DNA of 64,000 nucleotides from Planctomycetaceae bacterium (GCA_016125265.1 WGMC01000007.1:62001-126000), one strand, 5' to 3'. Numbered from the stretch's first letter, positions 33,652 through 43,410 are shown. The notes: generated from the letters alone by a model not told the origin. Numbers and translations are program-made.

Positions 33652-34905
33652 TCAGCGGCGCGGCAACCGCGACGCCAGGAACACCGACGTCGGCACCGGC
33701 GGGAACGGCATGGAGAACCGCCAGGCGTGGAACTCCGAGGCGTCCCAGCCCAACTGGCCGAGGGCATAGCGCACCAACTCCTCCGAGCGGGGGATGGCGG
33801 CGGAACTCAGTCCCATCAGCCCGGGTCCCAGGTCCGCGAGCCGCTCGCCGAACGGCACCTGCCGACCCGCCCGCTCGGCTTCGCTGAGGGCCGGCCGGCC
33901 ATCGAGTCGACCCAAGAGCCGCAACTCCGGCGGCGTGCCCCAGCCCAGATCGCGGTGCAGCAACACGTCCGTCTGCAGGTGCTCCGCGGGGGTCAGCAGG
34001 TGCGCCCCCACTTCCGCCCACGCGTCGTCGTCGTCCCCGAGCCGCGGACCGACCCGCGGCGTGTACACGCCGTACGTGCAGGTCAGCAGACTGGAGTTGC
34101 CGATCGTGCCCCCCGGCAGTTCGTAGCGGGTCTCCGACTCGCCGCGAAGCACCTCGACGTGGGGCAATGGCGTCGAGCAGAACTCTGCCAGCAACGGGGC
34201 GCCGCGGGAGCCTTCGGGCGGCGGTTCGAGGGGCTCGCCGACGCCGGCGGTGGAGCTGCCGTCCGTCAGCGAATAACTCTGGCTCGAGAACAGCAGCCAG
34301 CGCACGTCCGGCCGCATGCGCCGGAAGTCGACCAGCCCTCCGACCTGCACCACGTCCACCCAGGCGGGGTCCTCCCGGTTGGGAGCCAGGATGCTGATCG
34401 AGATCTGTGCGCGGGCTTGCACCCCCCAGATGGCGCTGTTGCCCTGGAACGCGAGCCGACGCGCCTGTTCTAGCGTCTCCGGCTCGAGCCGATCGTGACC
34501 GAGGCCTTGGACCAGGATGTCGAGGGTGCCCCGGTCGCCAGCGTGGGCCTGGACCATGTGGTCGAAGTTCCAGAGCGCGCGGTCGAGATCGGCCGTGGCC
34601 TCCGGACCCGCGCGGGCGCTGAGGGCGTCGCGGATCTTTCGCAGACCCGCCGGGCCCGGCACGAACCGCAGGGCCGCCGCCGGATCGGTCGCGGCCACCA
34701 GCCGGGCCATCTTCCAGGCGAGGTTCTTGTTGAGACCGAAGCTGCGCGACACGTCCTGGGGCCGCGACGGGTCGGCGCCGGCGGCTCGCAGGGCGCGCTC
34801 GAGACCTTGACGCAGCCCCAGCAGGGCCGCGACGTACGACTCGCCGAAGGGTCCAGCCAAACTGCGTGCGGATGGCGCGGCCATGACGGAAGGGCGATCG
34901 GACAT
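33652..34905 (-). CDS. Uncharacterised soluble protein with possible helix-turn-helix region
   Basis: 417 residues, no signal peptide or membrane helix. The N-terminal part contains DVSRSFGLNKNLAWKMARLV, which reads like a helix-turn-helix of the kind that selects a DNA or partner-specific site, followed by FVPGPAGLRKIRDALSARAG. The remainder is mixed alpha/beta with a Trp-rich segment (DLGWGTPPELRLLGRLDG). No catalytic motif was found. It resembles, from memory, hypothetical proteins common in planctomycete genomes, but no family is claimed. ATG 34905 is used; the frame is open to 34977 without supporting features. Together with the dehydrogenase it forms a likely two-gene unit divergent from purF. 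Confidence 0.6.
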   Translation of the reverse strand: MSDRPSVMAAPSARSLAGPFGESYVAALLGLRQGLERALRAAGADPSRPQDVSRSFGLNKNLAWKMARLVAATDPAAALRFVPGPAGLRKIRDALSARAGPEATADLDRALWNFDHMVQAHAGDRGTLDILVQGLGHDRLEPETLEQARRLAFQGNSAIWGVQARAQISISILAPNREDPAWVDVVQVGGLVDFRRMRPDVRWLLFSSQSYSLTDGSSTAGVGEPLEPPPEGSRGAPLLAEFCSTPLPHVEVLRGESETRYELPGGTIGNSSLLTCTYGVYTPRVGPRLGDDDDAWAEVGAHLLTPAEHLQTDVLLHRDLGWGTPPELRLLGRLDGRPALSEAERAGRQVPFGERLADLGPGLMGLSSAAIPRSEELVRYALGQLGWDASEFHAWRFSMPFPPVPTSVFLASRLPRR

Positions 34906-35337
34906 GGGAGGCACGGGGGCGCGTTCAGGTGTGGCGCGTGGAGGACTCCACCCCAGGGGACGTCGAGCCGGGCCCATTCGATCCGCGCAAACCCAAATCG
35001 TCCCTGGGGGCTACGTGGATCCTACGCTTGGGCGCCCTGACGACCAAGCGGGCGCCTGAAATCGCCGCGCACTGCCGTGCTCGACCACCGCACGCGGCCG
35101 CGCGCCGACGCGGTACGGGCTGGGCCGGGGCGGTGCCGGGACCTGAAGCGGAGCCAGCAGTGGCAGGGCGGGGGAAGCGCCCCCGCCGAGGGCCCCGTTC
35201 GCCTTGTGGCAGCCCCGGCCGCGGACCTATCTTGTGTGCTTCGGCGGGGCACGCCGCCCGCGGGGCGGCCGCCACCTTCGGACCCGCTCTGGGCTCCCAA
35301 GACCCCGCTTCCCGGCGAGCCCAGGCGTCAGCGATCC
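34906..35337. other. Divergent intergenic region upstream of purF
   Basis: 432 bases between two divergent starts. It holds an 8-bp GC hairpin (35167-35187, GGCGGGGG with CCCCCGCC) and the promoter candidate at 35204-35233. No small gene or RNA family was recognised; long overlapping frames here are shadows of the purF frame region. Confidence 0.5.
35204..35233 (+). promoter_or_regulatory. purF: Sigma-70-like promoter candidate for purF
   Basis: TTGTGG and TATCTT separated by 18 bases, about 105 bases before the purF ATG. It is the best -35/-10 pair noticed in the window. Confidence 0.4.
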
Positions 35338-36849
35338 ATGTGCGGTTTCATCGGCATCTACGGCCCCGAAGGGGTCGACGTGGCGCCCGAACTCTACGAG
35401 GGCCTACTCGCGATCCAGCACCGCGGCCAGGACGCGGCTGGCATCACCACCTTCACGGAGACCTTCCACGTAGTGAAGGACTTCGGGCTGGTCCGGGACG
35501 TGTTCACGCCGGCCAACATGCCCTCGCTGCGGGGCAACCTCGGCCTCGGCCACGTGCGCTACCCGACCGTCGGCGTCGGCCGAGTCGAGGACGCGCAACC
35601 CTTCCACCTGACCTTCCCGGTGGGCGTCGCGATGGCGCACAACGGCAACGTCACCAACTTCGACGAGCTGCGCCGGGCGCACTTCCGCTCCAGCGGGACA
35701 CGGCTCAACAGCTCGTGCGACCTGGAAGTGATCCTGTTCGTGTTCGTGCGGGCCCTCTCCGAACGCCTGCGACCGGGCGCGCGGGTGGGTGCCGAGGACG
35801 TGTTCGCGGCGGTCCAGGCGGTGTACGCCGAGGTGAAGGGCGCCTATTCGGTGGTCGCCACTCTGCCCGACGTGGGCCTGGTCGCGTTCCGCGACCCCTT
35901 CGGCATCAAACCCATTTGTTTTGGCACCAAGGTCGACGAACACGGCAGTTGGTTTGCCTGTGCCAGCGAAAGTGTCGTGCTGGACGTCACCGGGTACACA
36001 CACCAGTTCGATCTCGATGCCGGGGAAGCGGTGTTCGTCTCGGCCGATCGCCAGGTGCACCGGCGCAAACTCTCCGACAAGCCGCACAGGCCTTGCATCT
36101 TCGAACTCGTGTACTTTGCCCGGCCGGATTCCGTGCTGGACGGGATGAACGTGTACTCGACGCGCACGCGTTTCGGCGAGGCACTGGCCGATCAGTGGAT
36201 CCGCGAAGGTGCGCCGATGCCCGACGCGATCGTGCCCATTCCGGACTCCTCGCGGGATGCGGCCATGGCCATGGCGCGCCGCATGGGCGTGCCGTACCGC
36301 GAGGCGCTCGTCAAGAACCGCTACATCGGCCGCACGTTCATCATGCCCAACCAGGGCGCGCGACAGAACTCGGTGCGCCGCAAGCTGAACGCGATCAAGA
36401 GCGAAGTGGATGGCCGCGAAGTCCTGCTCGTCGACGATTCCGTCGTGCGCGGCAACACGGCCAAACGCATCGTGCGCATGGTGCGCGACGCGGGTGCCAG
36501 CAAGGTCTACCTCGCCTCCTGCAGTCCGCCGCTCATCTCGCCTTGCCCCTACGGCATCGACATGGCGACCAAGACCGAGTTCCTGGCCTCGGGCCGAACG
36601 ACGGCGGAAATCGCCCAGTTGCTCGAGGTCGACCACATGGTGTACCTCGACCGCGACGCCATGAACGAGGCGGCGCGCCAGGGCAATCCGAAGGTCGAGC
36701 GCTTCTGCAACGCCTGTTTCACGGGCGACTACCCGACGGGCGACATCACCCGCGACATGTTGGCGACGATCGAAGGAGAACGCCTCGACAGCCAACGTGT
36801 GTTCGCGTTCAGCGCCGCCGCCGCCGAGGCGAATCGCGGCGCCGAGTGA
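35338..36849 (+). CDS. purF: Amidophosphoribosyltransferase (iron-sulfur type)
   Basis: First committed step of purine synthesis: PRPP plus glutamine to phosphoribosylamine. 503 residues. The N-terminal Ntn glutaminase starts MCGFIGIYG, with Cys2 exposed after Met removal and no propeptide needed. The PRPP loop is VLLVDDSVVRGNT (362-374). Four cysteines match the [4Fe-4S] ligands of the Bacillus-type enzyme: Cys253 (RPCIFELVYFARPDS), Cys403 (SPCPYG), Cys457 and Cys460 (FCNACFTGDYP). An oxygen-sensitive cluster is therefore predicted, unlike E. coli PurF. No other pur gene is adjacent. Confidence 0.95.
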   Translation: MCGFIGIYGPEGVDVAPELYEGLLAIQHRGQDAAGITTFTETFHVVKDFGLVRDVFTPANMPSLRGNLGLGHVRYPTVGVGRVEDAQPFHLTFPVGVAMAHNGNVTNFDELRRAHFRSSGTRLNSSCDLEVILFVFVRALSERLRPGARVGAEDVFAAVQAVYAEVKGAYSVVATLPDVGLVAFRDPFGIKPICFGTKVDEHGSWFACASESVVLDVTGYTHQFDLDAGEAVFVSADRQVHRRKLSDKPHRPCIFELVYFARPDSVLDGMNVYSTRTRFGEALADQWIREGAPMPDAIVPIPDSSRDAAMAMARRMGVPYREALVKNRYIGRTFIMPNQGARQNSVRRKLNAIKSEVDGREVLLVDDSVVRGNTAKRIVRMVRDAGASKVYLASCSPPLISPCPYGIDMATKTEFLASGRTTAEIAQLLEVDHMVYLDRDAMNEAARQGNPKVERFCNACFTGDYPTGDITRDMLATIEGERLDSQRVFAFSAAAAEANRGAE

Positions 36850-36983
36850 GAGGCCGGGGAACGTTCGGCACGGCCCAAGTCGATGGCCTCTCACGTGCTC
36901 CTGGGCCGATGGCCTGATGGCGCGAGCACGAACCGGCTCGGCCGAAGGGCAAGCGCTGTCCGCTCGGGCGGCCGATGACGGGG

Positions 36984-36989
36984 TAAACT
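36984..36989 (+). promoter_or_regulatory. Possible -10 box (TAAACT) upstream of the glycosyltransferase
   Basis: TAAACT preceded by GGG and followed by CCGCC, 26 bases before the ATG. It belongs to the recurring GTAnnCT boxes. Confidence 0.3.
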
Positions 36990-37015
36990 CCGCCGTCCCC
37001 GAGTCCCGCCCCCCC

Positions 37016-38182
37016 ATGCGCATCCTCATCACCTCGCCCGTGTTCCCGCCCGACTTGGGTGGGCCGGCGGTCTACGTGCCCAGTGTGGCCCGGTACCTGC
37101 TCGAACGCGGCCACGACGTGAAGGTGGTCGCGTTCTGTTCCGAGGACGAGCCGAAGGGCCACCCGTTTCCGATCGTGGCCATTCCGCGCGGCCCCCTTCC
37201 CGTGCGGTATTTGAAGGCGTTTTTCGCCGTGCTGCGCGAGGCCAAGGGCCAGGACGTCGTCTACGTGCAGGAGCACCTCGCGCTGCTCCACGTCCTCGCC
37301 GCCAAACTCCGCGGCGTGCCGGTGGTCATCCGCATGATGGTGGACGGCGCCTGGGAAATCAGCCACAGGAAGGGCTGGATCGACGGCGACAACATCGTGG
37401 TCTTCGAGACGAAGGACTACGGCTTCGGCGTCAAGCTGGTGCGCGCCCTGCAGAAGCTCTGGTGGGGTTGGTGCGAACGCATCATTTCCTGCAGCGAGTT
37501 CCTGCGGCAGATCGCCATCCAGCGTTACGGGCAGCACCCCGACAAGGTGCGCCTGATCCACAACGCCCACCACGGCCCGGGTCCGGAATCGGTGCCCGTC
37601 GACTCGCTCCAGGCCAAGACCGACTTCGGTTTGGACCCCGAGAAGCGCCACGTGCTGACGATCTGTCGGCTGATGAACTGGAAGCGGGTGGACGGGATCA
37701 TCCGCGCCCTTGCGGAGGGGCCGGAGGACGTCGAACTGCTGGTCGCGGGGGACGGCGACATGCTGGAGCCCTGGACCGCCCTCTCCCGGGAACTCGGCAT
37801 CGCCCACCGCGTCCGATTCCTAGGCAACGTACCCCACAGCAGGATCCCGCTCCTGATCCGCGCCGCCGACGTGTTCGTCCTGAACAGCGAGTACGAGGGG
37901 CTCAGCCACACTCTCCTCGAGGTCATCACGCTCGGCACTCCGGCCATCGCCACGGGAGTGTGCGGCAACCCGGAGGTGGTCGAGCACGGCGTCAACGGTC
38001 TTCTCGTGCCGCCGGGCGACGACCAGGCGCTGCGCCGCGCCATCCTGCAACTCCTCGACGACCCGAGCCTGCGCCAGCGCTACGCCGCCGCCGGCATCGA
38101 GAAGGCCCGCCGGTTCACCCGCGCGGCGACCTTCCCCCTCGTCGAGGAGACCCTCGTCCAGGCCGCCGCCCGCCGCCGCTGA
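37016..38182 (+). CDS. Family 4 glycosyltransferase
   Basis: 388 residues, GT-B fold. The acceptor-side start is LITSPVFPPDLGGPAVYVPSVARYL with the Gly-Gly loop. The donor domain shows GICRLMNWKRVDG-like TICRLMNWKRVDG, GDGDMLEPW, RVRFLGNVPHSRIP and the EX7E motif in NSEYEGLSHTLLEVI, consistent with a retaining GT4 enzyme using a nucleotide-sugar. It probably acts at the inner face of the membrane on polysaccharide, LPS or glycolipid. No neighbouring sugar genes define the product. Confidence 0.87.
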   Translation: MRILITSPVFPPDLGGPAVYVPSVARYLLERGHDVKVVAFCSEDEPKGHPFPIVAIPRGPLPVRYLKAFFAVLREAKGQDVVYVQEHLALLHVLAAKLRGVPVVIRMMVDGAWEISHRKGWIDGDNIVVFETKDYGFGVKLVRALQKLWWGWCERIISCSEFLRQIAIQRYGQHPDKVRLIHNAHHGPGPESVPVDSLQAKTDFGLDPEKRHVLTICRLMNWKRVDGIIRALAEGPEDVELLVAGDGDMLEPWTALSRELGIAHRVRFLGNVPHSRIPLLIRAADVFVLNSEYEGLSHTLLEVITLGTPAIATGVCGNPEVVEHGVNGLLVPPGDDQALRRAILQLLDDPSLRQRYAAAGIEKARRFTRAATFPLVEETLVQAAARRR

Positions 38183-38189
38183 GCCCGAG

Positions 38190-38214
38190 CCGCGGCCTGC
38201 TCCAGGCTCCGCGG
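38190..38214 (+). terminator. Hairpin terminator candidate after the glycosyltransferase
   Basis: CCGCGG-CCTG paired with CAGG-CCGCGG across a two-base bulge, with a three-base loop; seven bases after the stop. It is followed by AAAAGCG rather than a T-run, so only moderate support. Confidence 0.4.
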
Positions 38215-38388
38215 AAAAGCGCGGGGATCTACGGGATCACCCCTATCTTGGGGTCGGCCCGGCCGCCACGGCCGCACTCGTCCAACAACCTCGCGGGAAA
38301 AAGGGGAGAATCGCGGTGAAGTCGGAGGGCGCTTGCGCCTGGATTCCCGGGGGCCGCCCCGGCACCCCGCCGGCTTGGAGACCCAGCC

Positions 38389-39051
38389 ATGTCGGACGAG
38401 CAAGAGGAGCCTGACGTGCAAGCGCAGTTGGAACACTTCCAGACCCTGATCGACCGGGCCCGCAGGCAGGATCCGGATGCTCTCGGGGAGCTGGTGACAC
38501 GCTTCTACCCGCGGGTGGAGCAGCAGGTCCACCTGAGCCTGGCCCGCGACGCCCGCCTCGGACGCCCGTGGCTGCGCGCCCGTTTCAGCACCGGCGACGT
38601 GGTGCAGGAAGTCTTCCGCAACGTCATCCAGGACCTGACCACCTTCTCGGGAACGTCGGAAGAGGGCTTCTGCGGCTGGCTTGCGACGCTAGTCCGCAAT
38701 CGCATCGTCGACGCCATCCGGTTGCACGAGGCCGGGCGGCGGAGCGGTCGCGCGGAGAGCCCGATGCTCGCGGGCGCGGCACCTTTGCCGCCCAGCAAAG
38801 CGACCGACCCCGCCGCCGCAGCGATGCAGATCGAGCAGGCCGAGCTCGTGGAACGCGCCCTTTGCGAACTCGATCCGCAGACGCGCCACCTGGTGCGGGC
38901 CCGCATCGAGGGCCTCGCCTCTTTCCGCGAGCTGGCCGAGCAACTCGGTTACGGCTCCGAGTCCGGCGCGCGCCGCGCGTTCTTCGAGGCCCAGTCGAAG
39001 CTGGCGCTGCGGCTGGCGGCCCTCCGCGCCGAAGCGACCCGTTCTGTGTGA
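38389..39051 (+). CDS. ECF-type sigma factor of the planctomycete kinase-linked kind
   Basis: 220 residues. Region 2 is unusually spaced: ELVTRFYPRVEQQVHLSLA, FSTGDVVQEVFRNVIQDL and FCGWLATLVRNRIVDAIR. Region 4 is CELDPQTRHLVRARIEGLASFRELAEQLGYGSESGARRAFFEAQSKL. Sigma factors of this type sit beside Ser/Thr kinase genes in many Planctomycetes and lack a classical anti-sigma partner. The stop codon overlaps the kinase ATG (TGATG at 39049-39053), so the pair is translationally coupled. The likely mode of control is phosphorylation by the kinase, known for related groups but not shown here. Confidence 0.87.
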   Translation: MSDEQEEPDVQAQLEHFQTLIDRARRQDPDALGELVTRFYPRVEQQVHLSLARDARLGRPWLRARFSTGDVVQEVFRNVIQDLTTFSGTSEEGFCGWLATLVRNRIVDAIRLHEAGRRSGRAESPMLAGAAPLPPSKATDPAAAAMQIEQAELVERALCELDPQTRHLVRARIEGLASFRELAEQLGYGSESGARRAFFEAQSKLALRLAALRAEATRSV

Positions 39052-41579
39052 TGTCGGTGACCAGCAGCGCAGCGGACGAACAGGACCTGCAGGCACGCGT
39101 CGCGAGGGCCCTCGAACTGAGGGACCTGGGCGAAGCCAACTGGCTCGACCTCAGTTGCGAGGATGCGCCGCAAAAGCGCGGCCAAGTGCGGCGGGCCGTG
39201 GCGGCGGCGGACATGTTGCCCCTGGCACTTTCGCAGGCCTTCGGCGCCGATCCGCACCTGGGCGCCGTGTGCGACGGCCGCTACCGCATCCAGCGCAGAC
39301 TCGGGGCGGGCGCGATGGGTGTCGTGTACGAGGCGGAGGACTTGACGCTGGGCCGACCGGTCGCGCTCAAGTTGCTGCGCACCGGCCTGTTCCAACACGC
39401 CCGCGCGCTGGAGCGATTCGATCGCGAAGCCCGCGCGTTGGCGATGGTCGCGCATCCCTCGGTGGTGACGATCCACGACCGGGGTGTGACGCCCGAGGGC
39501 GCGTCCTACCTCGTGATGGAGCTGATTCCGGGGCGGGAGCTGGGATCGCTGGTGGACTCACTCGCGGACGCGGTCGCGCTCGCCAGCGAAGTGGACACTC
39601 GCATTCTCGAGCGCTCCCTCGGCACCCCGCTCCCCGATCGGCAAACGTACGTGCGGATGGTGGCGCGGTGGGGGGCGGAGATCGCCGCGGCGCTCGTATC
39701 GGCGCACTCCGCCGGCGTCGTCCACCGCGACATCAAACCCAGCAACATCCTGGTCCGCGACGATGGTCGCGCGGTCCTGCTCGACTTCGGCATCGCCTAC
39801 CTCGCGGAAACCGAACATCTGACGCAGGCCGGATCGAGTGTGGGCACTCCCGCCTACACGGACCCCGAGTTGCTGGACCCGACGGCTCGTGCGAGCGCGC
39901 AGTCGGACGTGTACGGGCTCGGCGCCGTGCTCTACAGCCTGCTCGCGCTCCAGCCGCCCTACACCGGCACACCTCCGGCCATCCTGCATGCACTGGCCAC
40001 CCGCGACCCGGTGGCGCTGCTGCGGCGCGATCCCAACCTTCCGCGGGATCTGGTCGCGATCGTGGAAAAGAGCATGAGCCGCCGCTCGCGCGATCGGTAC
40101 GCGAGCGCGGCCGAAATGGAGCAAGACCTCCGCGCGTTCCTCGACCACCGACCGACCTTGGCGCGGCCCCTCGGACCGATCGCGCGCGGTTGGCGCCGGT
40201 TGTCGCGTTCGGCGACCGTGCGCACCGTCGGCGGTACCGTGCTGGTTCTCGGTGTGCTGTTGCTCGGCCGCTTCGTCTTCGAGCAACGGCGGTCCCAAAG
40301 GTACGCGGAGTGGCTCGCGGTGCAGGCGCACTTCCCGCCCAACTTCACGATCGTGGCGCCACAGCACCGCCAGATCATCGACCCACGCGACCATCGGGAC
40401 CTCGAGACGTTGCTCGATCGCGCCGCGGACCGCGCCGTCGATCCGTTGCCCACGCTCCTCTTGAGAGCCTCGTTCCGACTGGACCACGGTGAGTTGGAAG
40501 GTGCCGCGGCGGACATGCGAGCCATCGCCGACCACCTCGACACGCCACTGGCGCGCTCATTGGCCCAGGCCTACGCGTCTGTCGCCCCAGGATCCCGCGG
40601 TTCCACGGCCGTCCCGCTCGGCGATCTGCCCGACGCAAGGACCGTCGAGGACCGTTACCTGCGCGCCTACCACCACCTGCGCGCGTTCGAGGACCCGGAG
40701 GCGTTGGCTCTGCTGGAGGGCGAAGTGAGCGCGACGATTCCCCACGCCGAAGAACTGCGTTTCGCGCTGGTCGAGTTGGAGCGCTTCGAGCCTCTGGAGC
40801 GCAAGCAGCGCGCGTTGGACCTGCACACCGATGTGCGCCAACTCGAGAACCGTTTGGGAATACGCACGGCGACGACGGCCCACTTCGGCGCGTATGCGTT
40901 GGCCAGCGCCAACGCCTACCAGAACGCCCTCGATCTCGCGGTGGAAGGCATCCAACTGGCCCCCCGCAGCCACGTCAACCGAACCACCGCGGGTTGGGTG
41001 GCGTTTGCGCTTGGCTACTACGAGCAGGCCCGCGAGATCCTCGGCGTGGCGATGGACCTGCGGCCGAACGACCGCAAACCGCTCAACAACATGGTGATGA
41101 CGCACGTGGCGGAGCGCGACTTCGAGGCCGCCCACCGACTGCTGCGCGCGCGTTGCGACGAGATCGAGCGGCTCTTTCCCCCGTGGACGGAGGAAATCGC
41201 GGCGGAAATCGAGGTGTACCGCGCCTTGTATGGGTGGACGTCCAGTGCCGACCGCAAGGTGGTGGACCCCAACATCCTGGACGCGATCTCTCGGGCCCGG
41301 CATCACCTCGCCCGAGCGAAACAACTGGGAAGTGATTCCAAGTCCACCTTCGCGCCCCAGGTGCTCGACGCACTCGAGGCCCGCGACGAACAGGCTCTTT
41401 TCGAAGCCCTTGCCATCGAGTTCCGCGGGGAAGTGCGTCGCCTCTGGAGATTGCCGATCCTGCGACTCAGCTTTCCCGAGCAACTGGAACCAGGTCCGAC
41501 CGCGGCCCTGCGAGAGTTGATCCAGGCGCTCGAACGGGAAGTTGCGGGCAGCCCCGTGCTTCTGCCGGCCGAGCGATAG
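39051..41579 (+). CDS. Transmembrane Ser/Thr protein kinase with C-terminal TPR-like region
   Basis: 842 residues. The Hanks-type kinase domain spans about 75-365: GAGAMGVVYEA, Lys107 in VALKLL, HRDIKPSN (Asp227), LDFGIAY (Asp245) and GTPAYTDPE. An insertion of about 25 residues (ADAVALASEVDTRILERSLG) lies between the N and C lobes. A membrane helix follows (VGGTVLVLGVLLLGRFVF, about 393-410). The outer part is helical and TPR-like (HLRAFEDPEALALLEGE, AFALGYYEQAREILGVAMDLRPNDRKPLNNM). It is probably the sensor for the coupled sigma factor. Confidence 0.92.
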   Translation: MSVTSSAADEQDLQARVARALELRDLGEANWLDLSCEDAPQKRGQVRRAVAAADMLPLALSQAFGADPHLGAVCDGRYRIQRRLGAGAMGVVYEAEDLTLGRPVALKLLRTGLFQHARALERFDREARALAMVAHPSVVTIHDRGVTPEGASYLVMELIPGRELGSLVDSLADAVALASEVDTRILERSLGTPLPDRQTYVRMVARWGAEIAAALVSAHSAGVVHRDIKPSNILVRDDGRAVLLDFGIAYLAETEHLTQAGSSVGTPAYTDPELLDPTARASAQSDVYGLGAVLYSLLALQPPYTGTPPAILHALATRDPVALLRRDPNLPRDLVAIVEKSMSRRSRDRYASAAEMEQDLRAFLDHRPTLARPLGPIARGWRRLSRSATVRTVGGTVLVLGVLLLGRFVFEQRRSQRYAEWLAVQAHFPPNFTIVAPQHRQIIDPRDHRDLETLLDRAADRAVDPLPTLLLRASFRLDHGELEGAAADMRAIADHLDTPLARSLAQAYASVAPGSRGSTAVPLGDLPDARTVEDRYLRAYHHLRAFEDPEALALLEGEVSATIPHAEELRFALVELERFEPLERKQRALDLHTDVRQLENRLGIRTATTAHFGAYALASANAYQNALDLAVEGIQLAPRSHVNRTTAGWVAFALGYYEQAREILGVAMDLRPNDRKPLNNMVMTHVAERDFEAAHRLLRARCDEIERLFPPWTEEIAAEIEVYRALYGWTSSADRKVVDPNILDAISRARHHLARAKQLGSDSKSTFAPQVLDALEARDEQALFEALAIEFRGEVRRLWRLPILRLSFPEQLEPGPTAALRELIQALEREVAGSPVLLPAER

Positions 41580-41692
41580 GCCGCGGAGAACGGGCGGCCC
41601 CAAGGGTTTCCACGCAGCAATTCGGCGCGGCGCGTGCCGCCCGGCGCCTCCACTCGCCCCCCGTACGATTCCACCCCGTAACCGCGTTCGCC

Positions 41693-43390
41693 ATGAATCC
41701 CATGCACTACCGATCGCTCACCGTTTCGACCACCGCGCTCGCACTGAGCTGCTTCGTCGGCCACGCACACGCCCAGATGGCCACGGTGATTCCGCCTTCG
41801 CAGTTCCAGGGTCCGTTCGCTGGACAGGCGATCGGCGTCCAGCTCAGCCGCGTCGGTACCGAGGAGATTTCGCCCCTGCGCATCCGCACGCCGGGCCTCA
41901 CACTGGGCGAACTCGAGCCCTGGACGGAAGCGCGCTTCGACGCGCCCGACGACAATCACTGCGACTACTCCGCGGAAGCGCTGTTCGCGCACTGGGTGCC
42001 GCAACTCTTCAGTGCGACGTGGGAACCGGGTTCGCCGCTGTCCCAGCCCCGCCTCGGCGCCATGTGCACCGGCGGCGACCTCACTCCGCCCGTCAACTGC
42101 CAAGGGCGCATGCAGTTCCTCGGGGTGGATGGTGTGCACTGGTACACCCTGTCGTTCACGACGTCCACGGGCTCCGTGGGTCTGCCTGGTAGCGCCATCC
42201 GCCTGGCCGTCGATGGACCGGCTCCGTCGAACCCCGCCGGGTGGATCTACACCTACACCTCCGAGGGCAGCACGAGAATCCGCTCGGAACTCGTCGATAC
42301 GACCACCGTCGAGTACACCGCCGCGCAGTTGGGCGACGAGGGCGGAGTCAGCGCCACGCGCGAAGTCGAGGCCTTGGACTGGGGGATGGGCATGATCTCG
42401 GTCACGGGCAACGCGGAGCCCTCGACCCTGCAGCCCCAGCGCAACCGCTTCTACTTCAGCCTCGACCAGGCCTGGATCAACGAAGTGTTCGGCGTCACAC
42501 CTCCCCCGATGACGGTGCTCGTCGGGAGCCAGGGCACGGCGACGACCACTGCCGAGATCAACTCCGCCACGGTGTACGCCATGTTCTGGGAGGACGGCGA
42601 GTGGTCGCTTCCCCTGGTTGCGTTCACTCCGTCGGAGCTCTTGGGCAGCACGACGTACAACGCTTCCATCGACGCGCTTTCGGTCGACTCCCGCCCGTCA
42701 GATCTCGTCGAGAACCCCTCGCGTGTCGTGTTCTCGCTCACGGTGGGAAGCACGGTGAACGGCCAGAGCGTGGACCAGATCTTGGTGACCCAACCCGCCA
42801 GCGCCAGCCCGGTCCTCCCGCAGGTCAACGCGAAGGCGTTCTCGACCCCGTCCGGCACCAAGGTGAGCGACAAAGTCGGTCTGAGCCCGAACGCCTATCC
42901 TCCCTTCTCCATCGGGCCGGACGAGGTCAGAGGCCTCTGCGGCCGGGACCCCAAGGAACTGCAAGACTTCGATCTGTGGGTCGCCACGCCCGCCGACGTG
43001 ATCGGGGAACCCAAGTACGCGGACATCGGGTTGACGGTCGGCCGCCTCTACCAGGAGGTCCCGGGCAATGGTTTCGTCGAGCACATGCTGACCTCGGTGC
43101 ACGGGATCGAGGTGGACGGCTGGGACGTGGGACTGCTCGAGTTGGACTTCGACTTCCACGATGAGCCCCTGCCGCTGCTCCCCGAGACGTTCCCCTTCCA
43201 GATCGCGATCTCCACCACCCCTGCGCTCATCCTGCCGAGCCAGACGACGGCCGAGTGGATCTTCCCCTTCGCCACGGACAAGGTCTCGCACGTCCGCGTG
43301 CGCGCCCGCCTCCACGGTGTCATCCTCGATCCGCTCCAGGTCGGTCAGAACATCGCGACCAGTTGGGTGTCGATCGTGGGTCGTCACTGA
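41693..43390 (+). CDS. Secreted protein of unknown function
   Basis: 565 residues. A signal peptide (STTALALSCFVGHAHAQ, cleavage predicted after AHA) and a beta-rich, Thr/Ser/Val-rich mature part with no membrane segment. Features seen are a Cys-containing stretch (MCTGGDLTPPVNCQG) and repeated strand-like blocks such as GVHWYTLSFTTSTG and ATVYAMFWEDGEWSLPLV. No enzyme motif, lipobox or sorting signal was recognised. It lies 113 bases after the kinase gene and may be monocistronic: a candidate -10 (TACGAT, 41664-41669) precedes it and a strong terminator follows. It looks like an extracellular or cell-surface protein. Confidence 0.65.
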   Translation: MNPMHYRSLTVSTTALALSCFVGHAHAQMATVIPPSQFQGPFAGQAIGVQLSRVGTEEISPLRIRTPGLTLGELEPWTEARFDAPDDNHCDYSAEALFAHWVPQLFSATWEPGSPLSQPRLGAMCTGGDLTPPVNCQGRMQFLGVDGVHWYTLSFTTSTGSVGLPGSAIRLAVDGPAPSNPAGWIYTYTSEGSTRIRSELVDTTTVEYTAAQLGDEGGVSATREVEALDWGMGMISVTGNAEPSTLQPQRNRFYFSLDQAWINEVFGVTPPPMTVLVGSQGTATTTAEINSATVYAMFWEDGEWSLPLVAFTPSELLGSTTYNASIDALSVDSRPSDLVENPSRVVFSLTVGSTVNGQSVDQILVTQPASASPVLPQVNAKAFSTPSGTKVSDKVGLSPNAYPPFSIGPDEVRGLCGRDPKELQDFDLWVATPADVIGEPKYADIGLTVGRLYQEVPGNGFVEHMLTSVHGIEVDGWDVGLLELDFDFHDEPLPLLPETFPFQIAISTTPALILPSQTTAEWIFPFATDKVSHVRVRARLHGVILDPLQVGQNIATSWVSIVGRH

Positions 43391-43410
43391 TCCTCCCGAA
43401 GGGTCGCAGG

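Noticed and set aside
34929..36917. Plus-strand frame of 662 residues across purF
   Set aside because: Out-of-frame shadow of purF, which has all catalytic and cluster residues in its own frame.
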